A DNA stretch of 11,745 nucleotides from Lutibacter sp. (GCA_003516285.1 DPCK01000045.1:1-11745); one strand, 5' to 3'. Positions 1-6,344 are shown, numbered from the stretch's first letter. A program made the numbers and translations. The notes: a model not told the origin generated them from the sequence alone.

Positions 1-312
1 TTAATGTTGGAAATGATTTCGCTTTACTTAGAACAAACGCCAACCATCCTTGGCGCAATGAAACAAAGCGTTGCCGATAAAGATTGGCCTTCATTGTACA
101 AAGCGGTGCATAAATTAATTCCGTCTTTCTCCATCATGGGCATCAATGCCGATTTTGAAAATATGGCAAAAAAAGTGCAGGAACGTGCAAGTAAGGAGCA
201 AAATATAGATGAAATTCCAAGCTTGGTTATTTTGCTTGATAAAGTTTGTGAACAGGCTTGTGAAGAACTAACAGAAACATTTAATGAACTAAAAGACACC
301 GAAATCAAATAA
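1..312 (+). CDS. Hybrid histidine kinase, C-terminal HPt domain (5' end outside window)
   Basis: This is the last 103 codons of a gene that begins upstream of the window; the frame is open from base 1 and stops at TAA 310-312. The protein is a histidine phosphotransfer (HPt) domain. The helix carrying the phospho-accepting histidine reads AVHKLIPSFSIMGI, with the His codon at 109-111. It aligns without any gap to the last 103 residues of the complete kinase ending at 3442 (about 70% identical by eye), so the missing part is very probably also a membrane-bound HisKA-HATPase-REC kinase. In such proteins phosphate moves from the kinase histidine to the REC aspartate and on to this histidine, then to a separate regulator. 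As in its neighbour, the Lys and Gly that usually follow the HPt histidine (HxLKG) are Ile and Pro. The domain assignment is firm; the upstream architecture is inferred from the paralogue. Confidence 0.85.
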   Translation, partial: LMLEMISLYLEQTPTILGAMKQSVADKDWPSLYKAVHKLIPSFSIMGINADFENMAKKVQERASKEQNIDEIPSLVILLDKVCEQACEELTETFNELKDTEIK

Positions 313-401
313 AAAAAGATTGTTCTAAAAAAACTGCCGCCAAATCTAACTCTAAAATAGAGAAGGAAACTCCAAAACTAAAGAAAGAACGTAAAAAATA
401 A
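288..401 (+). other. Lysine-rich open frame after the HPt stop, possible eroded tail
   Basis: Reading frame 3 is open from 288 (after TGA 285-287) to TAA 399-401. Past the end of the HPt gene it would encode a strongly basic tail containing KKTAAKSNSKIEKE and KLKKERKK. There is no ATG in it, so it could only be reached by a -1 shift near the TAA at 310-312, which is followed by a run of seven A. It resembles the Lys/Thr/Pro-rich insert inside the downstream kinase. It may be the remnant of a longer C-terminus lost by frameshift, or only A-rich sequence that happens to read as lysine. Confidence 0.25.
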
Positions 402-781
402 GCCTATTCCTTTATCAGAAAAATTGCTATATCCTATCATAAGAAATGTCTTTTTAGATATTTGTTCCGAATCTAGAGAATATAAATCTATCCAATAATT
501 AATTGTATTTACTTACATAGCGCCATGATAAAAAAGCGATGAACTTGATTTTTCTAATTTGATATACTCTTGTAAAACTGAAATTAGCACTGTACCTTTA
601 CCCTTGTGGATGCTATTCATCCTTAGAAAAATTATGTGATAATAATTTTATATTCTATTATATATCAGTCTTTTATCATAATTTACATGTCTCCATTTAC
701 TGATTTTTTAATGAAATATATAATTTATCATTTACTAAAAAAATTATATATTTACATATTAATGCAATATTAATTCCTTAA
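313..781. other. AT-rich intergenic region between the two hybrid kinases
   Basis: About 470 bases without a convincing gene. The first 90 bases hold the lysine-rich frame described separately. The rest is very AT-rich with stops in all frames. A promoter-like pair of boxes lies at 570-600. A weaker TATATTTA lies close to the kinase start, but I could not pair it with an upstream box. No strong terminator hairpin was found after the first kinase. Confidence 0.5.
570..600 (+). promoter_or_regulatory. Candidate Bacteroidota promoter for the 886-residue kinase
   Basis: TTG at 570-572 (the -33 element) and TACCTTTA at 593-600 (the -7 element, consensus TAnnTTTG, one mismatch at the last base) are separated by 20 bases, the spacing expected for the main sigma factor of this phylum. 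Transcription would begin near 607 and leave a leader of about 175 bases before the ATG at 782. Confidence 0.4.
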
Positions 782-3442
782 ATGAGAAAACTGAAAAATC
801 CCCTCCATCAGAAAATTAATACTGACAAAATTAGTTCTCACAAGATTCGAAGAATTATTTTGAAAGTAATTATTGGATATGGAATTGTTGCTGTTTTATT
901 TTTTATTGCAGTAAATATGGCTCAGAAAAAACTTTCACAATTAACTGAAACGGTGTCAGTTATTTTGGAGCCGAACATCAAACTCCTTAAATTAAAAGAA
1001 ATATCCAGCTCACTTTATAATGCTGAGGCAAATGTTAAAGCATATACTATCAGTCGCGATACTGCTTATTTGCGTAATTATGAAAATTATTTCAACTATC
1101 TAAATACGCAGCTTGACACCTTACTTTTGTTGTCGGTCAATGGTAAGAACATTGACGCAAGCAGTGCAAAGGATAAACAAAAATTCTCAACACAGATTGA
1201 CACATTGAGAAAACTCATTCTAGCCAGGGTTGATTTATTTAGCGAATACATCGAATTAAAAACAGAAGATAATTCAAAGGATGTGCTTTTAAAGTTGATT
1301 CAAAAAATAAAGGTTAAAAAACCTGTTGTAAAAAATATTTCTGAACAAAAAACGAAAACTCCAAAAAAATCTTTTTTCTCACGATTATACTCATCAAAGA
1401 AGAAGAATGAAGATGTCCCAGTTTTTGTTTTACCTCGTGTTTCCCTAGATTCAGTTCAAAGAAACATCCTCAAAACTATTACTCAAACGCAGCTGGAAGA
1501 AAAAACAAAGGAAAGTTTGCAACTGTCAAAAGAGATAGATATTACGCAACGAGAATATCTAATGATGAATCACATTTTTTCACTTTTAAACAGCATGGAA
1601 GAAAAAGAACTTGCTGAAGGAATAAAAAGAGTCCAAATGGCCACTAAAGAAACCACTACCAAAATTAGTTTCATAAGTAATTGGTTAACAGGAATTGGGC
1701 TAATATTCGCACTTATTTTTTCGTATTTCATATACCTCGATATTCTGAAAGCCAAGAGTTATAGGGAACAACTTTTCTTAACAAAATGGAAAGCTGAAAA
1801 ATTAGCTTCTCAAGTTGCCGAAGAAGCAAAACTTAAAGCAGAAAGTGATACACAAATTGCAGAAATGGCCATGAAAGCGAAACAACAATTTTTATCGAAT
1901 ATGAGTCACGAAATAAGAACCCCAATGACTGCAATTATTGGATTTACAAAAGTTGTATTAAAAACAGATTTATCGGAAAAACAAAAAGAATATTTGAATG
2001 CCATAAAAACAAGCGGTGATTCCTTAATTGTGCTTATCAATGACATTTTGGATTTGGCAAAAGTTGATTCGGGGAAAATGTTCTTTGAGCAAACCCCATT
2101 TAAAATGTCGGAATCCATTACTGCAATCATTCAATTGTTTGAGATAAAAACCCAAGAAAACAATACAGAATTAATCATAGAATACGACCAAAAAATTCCT
2201 GAAGTTTTACTTGGCGACCCTATGCGTTTACGTCAGATCATTTTAAATTTGATGAGCAACGCCGTTAAATTTACTTCGGGTGGAAAAATTAAAGCAAGTG
2301 TTCGTTTACTGAAAGAAGATAAAAAGAAAGTGACTCTTGAATTTGCAATTGCCGATACCGGAATTGGCATTCCTCCAGCCCAAATAGCAACTATTTTTGA
2401 AAATTTTCAACAGGCATCTACGGGTACTTCAAAAATGTACGGAGGAACCGGATTAGGGCTTGCCATTGCCAAACAATTGGTAGAATCGCAAGGTGGAAGC
2501 ATTGCCGTAAAAAGTAAAATTGATGTAGGTTCAACTTTTAGTTTCATCATGAGTTTTCAAAAAACAAATGATAACGTGAAAGTAACTACCGAAACACAAA
2601 ACACCACATCAGAATCGGAAACTGTACCCAAAAATATCAAAGTTTTGGTGGTGGAAGATATTGCGCTCAATCAATTGTTGATGAAAACCCTTTTGGATGA
2701 TTTCGGATTTGATTGCGATATTGCTTTCAACGGAAAAATAGCCATTAATAAAGTTCAAAACAACCATTATGATATTGTTTTAATGGACTTGCAAATGCCT
2801 GAGATGGACGGATTTGAAGCCACAGATTATATTCGGAATACGATGAAATTGAACATTCCTATTATTGCGCTTACCGCCAATGTCACTACGATTGATTTGG
2901 AAAAATGCAAAGCAATTGGTATGAATGATTATATTTCAAAGCCTGTTGAAGAGCTAATCTTGTACAAAAAAATAGTTGATCTGGTAAATAAACCGATACC
3001 GGAAAAACCAAATGATGTGAATCAAAATAAGGATTTAAAAAAAGATTTTGATCAGGAGAATGAAGAAAATGACAAAATAAAATGTACTGATTTAACGTAT
3101 TTAAAACAACGCACAAAGTCCAATCAAAAATTAATGTTGGAAATGATTTCGCTTTTTTTGGAACAAACGCCTAGCATTATTAGTGCAATGAAACAAAGCA
3201 TTGCCGAAAAAGATTGGCCATCATTGTACAAAGCAGTTCATAAATTAATCCCTTCTTTCGCAATTATGGGTATCAATATGAATTATGAAAACAATGCAAG
3301 AAAACTTCAGGAATATGCAAAAACAGAACAAAATTTAGATGAAATAGCTGCTTTGTTTTTACAAATTGATAACATTTGCATACAGGCTTGTGAAGAATTA
3401 ACAGAAACATATAATATAATGAAAGGCACTGAAGAAATTTAA
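782..3442 (+). CDS. Membrane hybrid histidine kinase (sensor-HisKA-HATPase-REC-HPt)
   Basis: An 886-residue phosphorelay protein. Residues 25-45 and about 299-320 are membrane helices; the roughly 250 residues between them form the presumed periplasmic sensor, mostly helical and similar in style to CHASE3/four-helix sensors, with a very basic stretch at about 176-210. A coiled linker (about 325-368) leads to HisKA with the H-box SHEIRTP (His376). The ATPase domain follows, with N-box Asn489/Asn493, G1 DTGIGIP (525-531) and G2 GGTGLGL (554-560). A receiver domain (about 618-735) shows Glu625/Asp626, phospho-accepting Asp669, Thr698 and Lys720. The C-terminal HPt has His820 in AVHKLIPSF. The chain is thus able to carry phosphate His-Asp-His; the final response regulator is not in the window. 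An in-frame TAA directly before the ATG fixes the start at or after 782. The neighbour ending at 312 is a tandem paralogue. The signal sensed cannot be told. Confidence 0.95.
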   Translation: MRKLKNPLHQKINTDKISSHKIRRIILKVIIGYGIVAVLFFIAVNMAQKKLSQLTETVSVILEPNIKLLKLKEISSSLYNAEANVKAYTISRDTAYLRNYENYFNYLNTQLDTLLLLSVNGKNIDASSAKDKQKFSTQIDTLRKLILARVDLFSEYIELKTEDNSKDVLLKLIQKIKVKKPVVKNISEQKTKTPKKSFFSRLYSSKKKNEDVPVFVLPRVSLDSVQRNILKTITQTQLEEKTKESLQLSKEIDITQREYLMMNHIFSLLNSMEEKELAEGIKRVQMATKETTTKISFISNWLTGIGLIFALIFSYFIYLDILKAKSYREQLFLTKWKAEKLASQVAEEAKLKAESDTQIAEMAMKAKQQFLSNMSHEIRTPMTAIIGFTKVVLKTDLSEKQKEYLNAIKTSGDSLIVLINDILDLAKVDSGKMFFEQTPFKMSESITAIIQLFEIKTQENNTELIIEYDQKIPEVLLGDPMRLRQIILNLMSNAVKFTSGGKIKASVRLLKEDKKKVTLEFAIADTGIGIPPAQIATIFENFQQASTGTSKMYGGTGLGLAIAKQLVESQGGSIAVKSKIDVGSTFSFIMSFQKTNDNVKVTTETQNTTSESETVPKNIKVLVVEDIALNQLLMKTLLDDFGFDCDIAFNGKIAINKVQNNHYDIVLMDLQMPEMDGFEATDYIRNTMKLNIPIIALTANVTTIDLEKCKAIGMNDYISKPVEELILYKKIVDLVNKPIPEKPNDVNQNKDLKKDFDQENEENDKIKCTDLTYLKQRTKSNQKLMLEMISLFLEQTPSIISAMKQSIAEKDWPSLYKAVHKLIPSFAIMGINMNYENNARKLQEYAKTEQNLDEIAALFLQIDNICIQACEELTETYNIMKGTEEI

Positions 3443-3507
3443 CCTTCAAAAATGCAATTGGGTTTTATATGCTATCATTAAATTGAAAGTATAAAACAAA
3501 ATAAAAA

Positions 3508-3927
3508 ATGAATCCAATACTTAAAAATATTTTAGCCATCATAGCCGGAATCATTATTGGAAGTGGCGTGAATATGGGAATTATTATGATAAGTGGTTCA
3601 ATTATTCCGCCGCCAAATGGCGCTGATGTAACCACTTCGGAAGGATTGAAAGCGTCTATGCATTTATTTCAGCCCAAACATTTTGTTTTACCTTTTTTGG
3701 CACATTCGCTTGGTACATTCTCCGGGGCACTTATCGCAGCAATTATTGCGGCTAACAATAAAATGAAATTTGCATTGGGTATTGGCGTATTTTTCCTTAC
3801 AGGTGGAATTGCCAGTGTTTTTATGCTTCCTTCTCCAACTTGGTTCACTGTTTTAGACTTACTTGGCGCCTATCTTCCATTGGCCTATTTTGCAGGAAAA
3901 TTAATAGTGAAGAAACCAAATCAATAA
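3508..3927 (+). CDS. Small four-helix membrane protein with a PPPNGAD motif
   Basis: A 139-residue protein of unknown function. Four hydrophobic helices are visible at about residues 5-33, 58-82, 87-107 and 112-133. Between helices 1 and 2 is a loop with SIIPPPNGADVTTSEGL. That layout, a first helix rich in Gly/Ile, then a proline triplet with Gly and Asp, then an AHSLGTFSGALIAAIIA helix, recalls a widespread family of small uncharacterised bacterial inner-membrane proteins; I recognise the pattern but know no function for it. It begins 65 bases after the kinase, on the same strand, with no clear promoter of its own, so it may be read through from the kinase. The basic C-terminus (KLIVKKPNQ) suggests a cytoplasmic end. 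Confidence 0.85.
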   Translation: MNPILKNILAIIAGIIIGSGVNMGIIMISGSIIPPPNGADVTTSEGLKASMHLFQPKHFVLPFLAHSLGTFSGALIAAIIAANNKMKFALGIGVFFLTGGIASVFMLPSPTWFTVLDLLGAYLPLAYFAGKLIVKKPNQ

Positions 3928-3976
3928 AGTTTTTGCACTTCAACAAAACAGATTTAAAACAATCTTTCTTCAAATC

Positions 3977-4003
3977 TTAACTTATACAACCCATTTAAGT
4001 TAA
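3977..4003 (+). terminator. Weak hairpin after the four-helix membrane protein gene
   Basis: A perfect inverted repeat of 8 bases, TTAACTTA (3977-3984) and TAAGTTAA (3996-4003), encloses an 11-base loop, 50 bases after the stop at 3927. The stem is AT-rich and no clean T-run follows, so it may be a weak terminator or a protein-binding dyad. Confidence 0.25.
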
Positions 4004-4040
4004 ACAATTAAAATTTCAAAACTGCCTTGAGTTTTATGCA

Positions 4041-4109
4041 AATCTGTGAATTTTGTAACATTAATCAATAACTATGTAATATAAATCATTTAAAAAATTT
4101 CCATTTTTG
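4041..4109 (+). promoter_or_regulatory. Twin promoter module, copy 1 (lipoprotein gene)
   Basis: TGTGAA (4045-4050), TGTAAC (4054-4059) and TGTAAT (4075-4080) lie in the same orientation; the last two are 21 bases apart, two turns of the helix. CATTTTTG at 4102-4109 matches the -7 box TAnnTTTG at all but its first base. No -33 TTG is visible at the usual distance, as expected if an activator bound to the repeats recruits polymerase. The same elements in the same order and nearly the same spacing recur at 4821-4888. The predicted start of transcription near 4116 lies just before the ATG at 4134. Confidence 0.6.
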
Positions 4110-4133
4110 CAATCAGACTTAATAAAATATCCT

Positions 4134-4778
4134 ATGAAATCTTTTCAAATTTTAATTTTCCTTTCTTTAATTTTTATAAGTTGTCAGTCACAAGAAAAAA
4201 GGAATCAGCCTCAGAATAACAATCCAACACAATCTGCTGTGATGCTAAAAGATACGTTGAATAAAGCCGAAAACAATAAGCAATCTTTGGTTTTAACTTT
4301 TGATGCATTGCAATTGGTGGATCAAATTTCAGGATCTTCGAATGAATTGCCATTTGGCACGCCACAAAATCAGCTAATTGAAATCATAAATAATACATTT
4401 CAATCAGATGCTGTAAGTATTGACGTAATTCCCGATTGCGGTGCAGGCCCTTTAAAAATGGTGGCTTGGAACAATGGATTAACGTTGGTTTTTCAGGAAA
4501 ATAACACGAAAAGTGCCGGATCAAAAATAGATTGGTTATTTCAAGGTTGGTCTGTCGATGACGCTAAAGATGGTGTTCAAAAGCTGACCACAATGGCCGG
4601 CATAGGTATTGGATCAACGCTGGATGAAATTCAAAGTGCCTATGAAATTGAAGTTCGAAAAACAAGTTTGGGATATGAATTTTCAACCGCCGCCGGTATG
4701 TACGGAATTTTAGAAGGCACAGGCAAAGATGCAAAAATCACCCATCTATGGAGTGGCGTAAGCTGTAATTTCAGGTAA
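4134..4778 (+). CDS. Hypothetical lipoprotein with two similar motifs
   Basis: A 214-residue predicted lipoprotein. The hydrophobic signal peptide ends in the lipobox-like LIFISC, with Cys17 the residue to be lipidated, followed by a Gln/Asn-rich linker of about 30 residues. The folded part has no family that I recognise. It holds two similar segments, LPFGTPQNQLIEIIN (about 72-86) and GIGIGSTLDEIQSAY (about 156-170), of the Gly-Thr-x-x-x-Ile type seen in BamE/SmpA-like modules; this resemblance is only suggestive. Cys102 and Cys211 could form a disulfide outside the cytoplasm. The frame is open from 4107, but a start there would lie inside the -7 box at 4102-4109, and the signal peptide begins at the Met at 4134, so that start is preferred. 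The gene has its own promoter, shared in design with the next cluster. Confidence 0.8.
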   Translation: MKSFQILIFLSLIFISCQSQEKRNQPQNNNPTQSAVMLKDTLNKAENNKQSLVLTFDALQLVDQISGSSNELPFGTPQNQLIEIINNTFQSDAVSIDVIPDCGAGPLKMVAWNNGLTLVFQENNTKSAGSKIDWLFQGWSVDDAKDGVQKLTTMAGIGIGSTLDEIQSAYEIEVRKTSLGYEFSTAAGMYGILEGTGKDAKITHLWSGVSCNFR

Positions 4779-4820
4779 AATGCTAATAATAGATTGATGT
4801 TCTTTTAAATTATTTGCTGA

Positions 4821-4888
4821 AATCTGTGAATGATGTAACTTTTATCAAAAGTTATGTAACTAATTGGTTGTAAAAATCTCCATTTTTG
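4821..4888 (+). promoter_or_regulatory. Twin promoter module, copy 2 (HPF-like cluster)
   Basis: AAATCTGTGAAT here is identical to copy 1. TGTGAA is at 4825-4830, TGTAAC at 4834-4839 and TGTAAC at 4855-4860, again 21 bases between the last two, and CATTTTTG (-7 box) is at 4881-4888. The distance from AATCTGTGAA to the -7 box is 60 bases, against 61 in copy 1. In this copy the repeats also enclose a perfect dyad, TAACTTTTATCAAAAGTTA (4836-4854), which copy 1 lacks, so the direct repeats and not the dyad are the shared signal. Transcription should start near 4895. Confidence 0.6.
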
Positions 4889-4921
4889 TTATATAAATAA
4901 GTTATAAAAAACACTGCATAT

Positions 4922-4954
4922 TGAAGTTATTATTGATTAAAAAAAGTAACTTCA
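4922..4954 (+). repeat. Stem-loop in the leader of the HPF-like cluster
   Basis: TGAAGTTA (4922-4929) and TAACTTCA (4947-4954) form a perfect 8-base stem with a 17-base A-rich loop. It lies about 30 bases after the predicted transcription start and 60 bases before the first ATG, so it would be part of the untranslated leader. It could stabilise the message or act in control; no known riboswitch is recognised. Confidence 0.35.
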
Positions 4955-5016
4955 GGAACCTTAAATATAATAAAAACTATAAAAATCATTAAAATAAAAC
5001 CTAAATAATCAACTGT

Positions 5017-5136
5017 ATGAACAATATATTCAGAGGCTTAATTGCCGGTTTCGGAGCAAATAAATTAGGCGGAGGCTGCATAAGCACCGTGGTCATTTTT
5101 ATTATTATTTGGGTGGTGCTTGGACAATGTTCCTAA
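5017..5136 (+). CDS. 39-residue glycine-rich membrane peptide
   Basis: A short gene encoding a single-pass membrane peptide. It starts MNNIFRGLIAGFGANKLGGG, continues with a Cys and a hydrophobic helix of about 15 residues (TVVIFIIIWVVLG), and ends QCS. Two cysteines (21 and 38) flank the helix. The amphipathic glycine-rich start with a helix of just sufficient length resembles short proteins I recall from other Bacteroidota, though I know no function. Support for its reality: it is the first frame after a well-defined promoter and leader, it is followed 75 bases later by the HPF-like gene, and its composition (Gly, Trp, Cys codons) is not that of random AT-rich spacer. It may be missed by gene callers because of its length. 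Confidence 0.65.
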   Translation: MNNIFRGLIAGFGANKLGGGCISTVVIFIIIWVVLGQCS

Positions 5137-5211
5137 TAATCCAATAACATTTAATTTTAACGAATAACAATGGTGATGACTTCAAAAAAGTTTCACTTAA
5201 AAATAACTATT

Positions 5212-5526
5212 ATGACAATTCAAATAAATTCAGACAATAACTTAACAGTTCACAAAGAATTCAGGGCGCAATTACAAAGCCAAATAACGGAAGAATTAAG
5301 CAGATTTAGCGATCATATCACAAGGTTGGAGGTGCATCTTTCTGATGAAAACGGACATAAAGACGCGCTCAACGATAAACGATGTTTGGTGGAAGCGCGA
5401 CTTGAAGGAATGAAACCAATCGCCGTTACAAACATTGCAAACAACCACGAACAGGCCGTTGAAGGCGCCATTGATAAATTAAAATCTACTTTAGACTCAA
5501 AATTTGGTCGTTTGAACAATCATTAA
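5212..5526 (+). CDS. HPF/RaiA-family ribosome-associated protein
   Basis: A 104-residue cytoplasmic protein of the hibernation-promoting factor / RaiA (YfiA) family in the short form. The family fold is beta-alpha-beta-beta-beta-alpha, and the hallmark third strand and following segment are visible: HITRLEVHLSDENGHK (about 35-50), then KRCLVEARLEGMKPIAV (about 56-72) and the final helix AVEGAIDKLKSTLDSKF (about 82-98). Members bind the small ribosomal subunit in the decoding region and silence or protect ribosomes in stress or stationary phase. The frame is open from 5170, but the product of that start would carry an unrelated N-terminus; the strand MTIQIN at 5212 is the usual beginning in the family and is preferred. 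It lies in the middle of a three-gene cluster behind the twin promoter, which fits stress-type control. It is shorter and more divergent than the classic HPF, so ribosome binding itself is inferred. Confidence 0.85.
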   Translation: MTIQINSDNNLTVHKEFRAQLQSQITEELSRFSDHITRLEVHLSDENGHKDALNDKRCLVEARLEGMKPIAVTNIANNHEQAVEGAIDKLKSTLDSKFGRLNNH

Positions 5527-5592
5527 GATAAAATGCAGGACTTTGAAGTTTCGGATTTAAATAAGTATGTTAAACATTAAAAATAAACAATT

Positions 5593-5697
5593 ATGATGGA
5601 TCACGATTATTGGGGAATGGGATATGGAATATGGTTTGTTCCTGTCATTATAATTCTCATATTTGTCCTGTTTTTTCGAAAAAGGTTGAATAAGTAA
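5593..5697 (+). CDS. 34-residue single-helix membrane peptide
   Basis: A short gene 66 bases after the HPF-like gene. The product begins MMDHDYWGMGYGIW, runs through one hydrophobic helix (about residues 13-28, FVPVIIILIFVLFF) and ends in a basic RKRLNK, a positive-inside pattern that puts the C-terminus in the cytoplasm. The aromatic, Gly-rich start followed by one helix resembles the membrane half of SHOCT-type small proteins of Bacteroidota, but no SHOCT tail is present. No separate promoter is visible, so it is likely read with the 39-residue peptide and the HPF-like gene. Function unknown; the reality of the gene rests on its composition and position. Confidence 0.55.
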   Translation: MMDHDYWGMGYGIWFVPVIIILIFVLFFRKRLNK

Positions 5698-5734
5698 ACC
5701 TTAACGATTTAATTGAACAGCATAAAAGATGAAT

Positions 5735-6124
5735 TTATCGAATGCCTGTGTCAAAATACAAATTTATGTTGGTGATGCCAACTGCATTCACCGTAACTTC
5801 TTTAATCTGGAATTCTGCACCCATTATTGGTGCGGAATTGTCAGGTATTATTTTGTAGTTTCCCGGCGCCAACATTACCATAAATTCCCCGGCAGCATTG
5901 GATGAAAACGATGTGATTAATTTATTTTTTAAATTATAAACGCGAAATAATGCGCTAAAAGGTGCGTCATTAACCTGGCCTTCCATCTCAACCGGATTGA
6001 TTGGTCCTCTGTAAACAATGCCTTCCAAACCTGTTGTAATTTCCTCTTTATTATTTTCACAAGCAGAAAGCACAAGAAAAATCATTAGAAATATGCCTAT
6101 GTTTCTTTTTATGATTGTTCTCAT
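5735..6124 (-). CDS. Small lipoprotein with a predicted beta-sandwich domain
   Basis: A 129-residue predicted lipoprotein. The N-terminus MRTIIKRNIGIFLMIFLVLS leads to a lipobox LSAC with Cys22. The mature part, from about residue 30, alternates short strands: GLEGIVYRGP, then SALFRVYNLKNKLITSF, then the turn NAAGEFMVMLAPGNYKI, then FQIKEVTVNAVGITNINLYF. The segment AAGEFMVMLAPGNYKI, a Gly followed by strand and then APGNY, is the typical turn of carboxypeptidase-regulatory-like or prealbumin-like domains, which usually serve as adhesive or structural modules. No catalytic residues are seen. It stands alone on the minus strand, convergent with the peptide cluster and divergent from the aldo/keto reductase. 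The lipoprotein call is strong; the fold assignment is moderate. Confidence 0.8.
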   Translation of the reverse strand: MRTIIKRNIGIFLMIFLVLSACENNKEEITTGLEGIVYRGPINPVEMEGQVNDAPFSALFRVYNLKNKLITSFSSNAAGEFMVMLAPGNYKIIPDNSAPIMGAEFQIKEVTVNAVGITNINLYFDTGIR

Positions 6125-6163
6125 TTGTTAAACACGATTTATAATATTTTAAGAATTGCCAAC

Positions 6164-6179
6164 TTTGTAAAGTTACAAA
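6164..6179 (-). promoter_or_regulatory. Perfect dyad upstream of the minus-strand lipoprotein
   Basis: TTTGTAAAGTTACAAA is a perfect 7-base dyad with a 2-base centre, 40 bases before the lipoprotein start. Read on the minus strand, the adjoining sequence gives AATTTTGTAAC, identical to part of twin promoter copy 1, but a second TGTAAC 21 bases on and a good -7 box are missing. It is a candidate operator only. Confidence 0.3.
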
Positions 6180-6344
6180 ATTTGCCACAAAATAGTCATT
6201 AGCTATTTGTCCATTTTAAATGCAATTTAAAATTTCAAAAGATTATCCGATAGTTTTTAGGTTACTTTAAAGAATATTATTTTCAAAATTTAGTAAAATT
6301 TGATTAATTTCAACAAAAAATATTTACACACAAAACATATTGAA

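Noticed and set aside
3443..3507. A promoter for the four-helix membrane protein gene
   Set aside because: TTG and TA-rich pieces are present but never at the spacing of a -33/-7 pair.
5533..5580. A 15-codon frame (MQDFEVSDLNKYVKH) between the HPF-like gene and the 34-residue peptide
   Set aside because: It has an ATG and a stop in the right direction, but it is too short to judge and shows no membrane or domain feature; conservation would be needed to support it.
6300..6344. Longer N-terminus of the aldo/keto reductase from TTG 6300
   Set aside because: It adds 15 residues without family similarity, and an ATG at 6345 gives the usual length.
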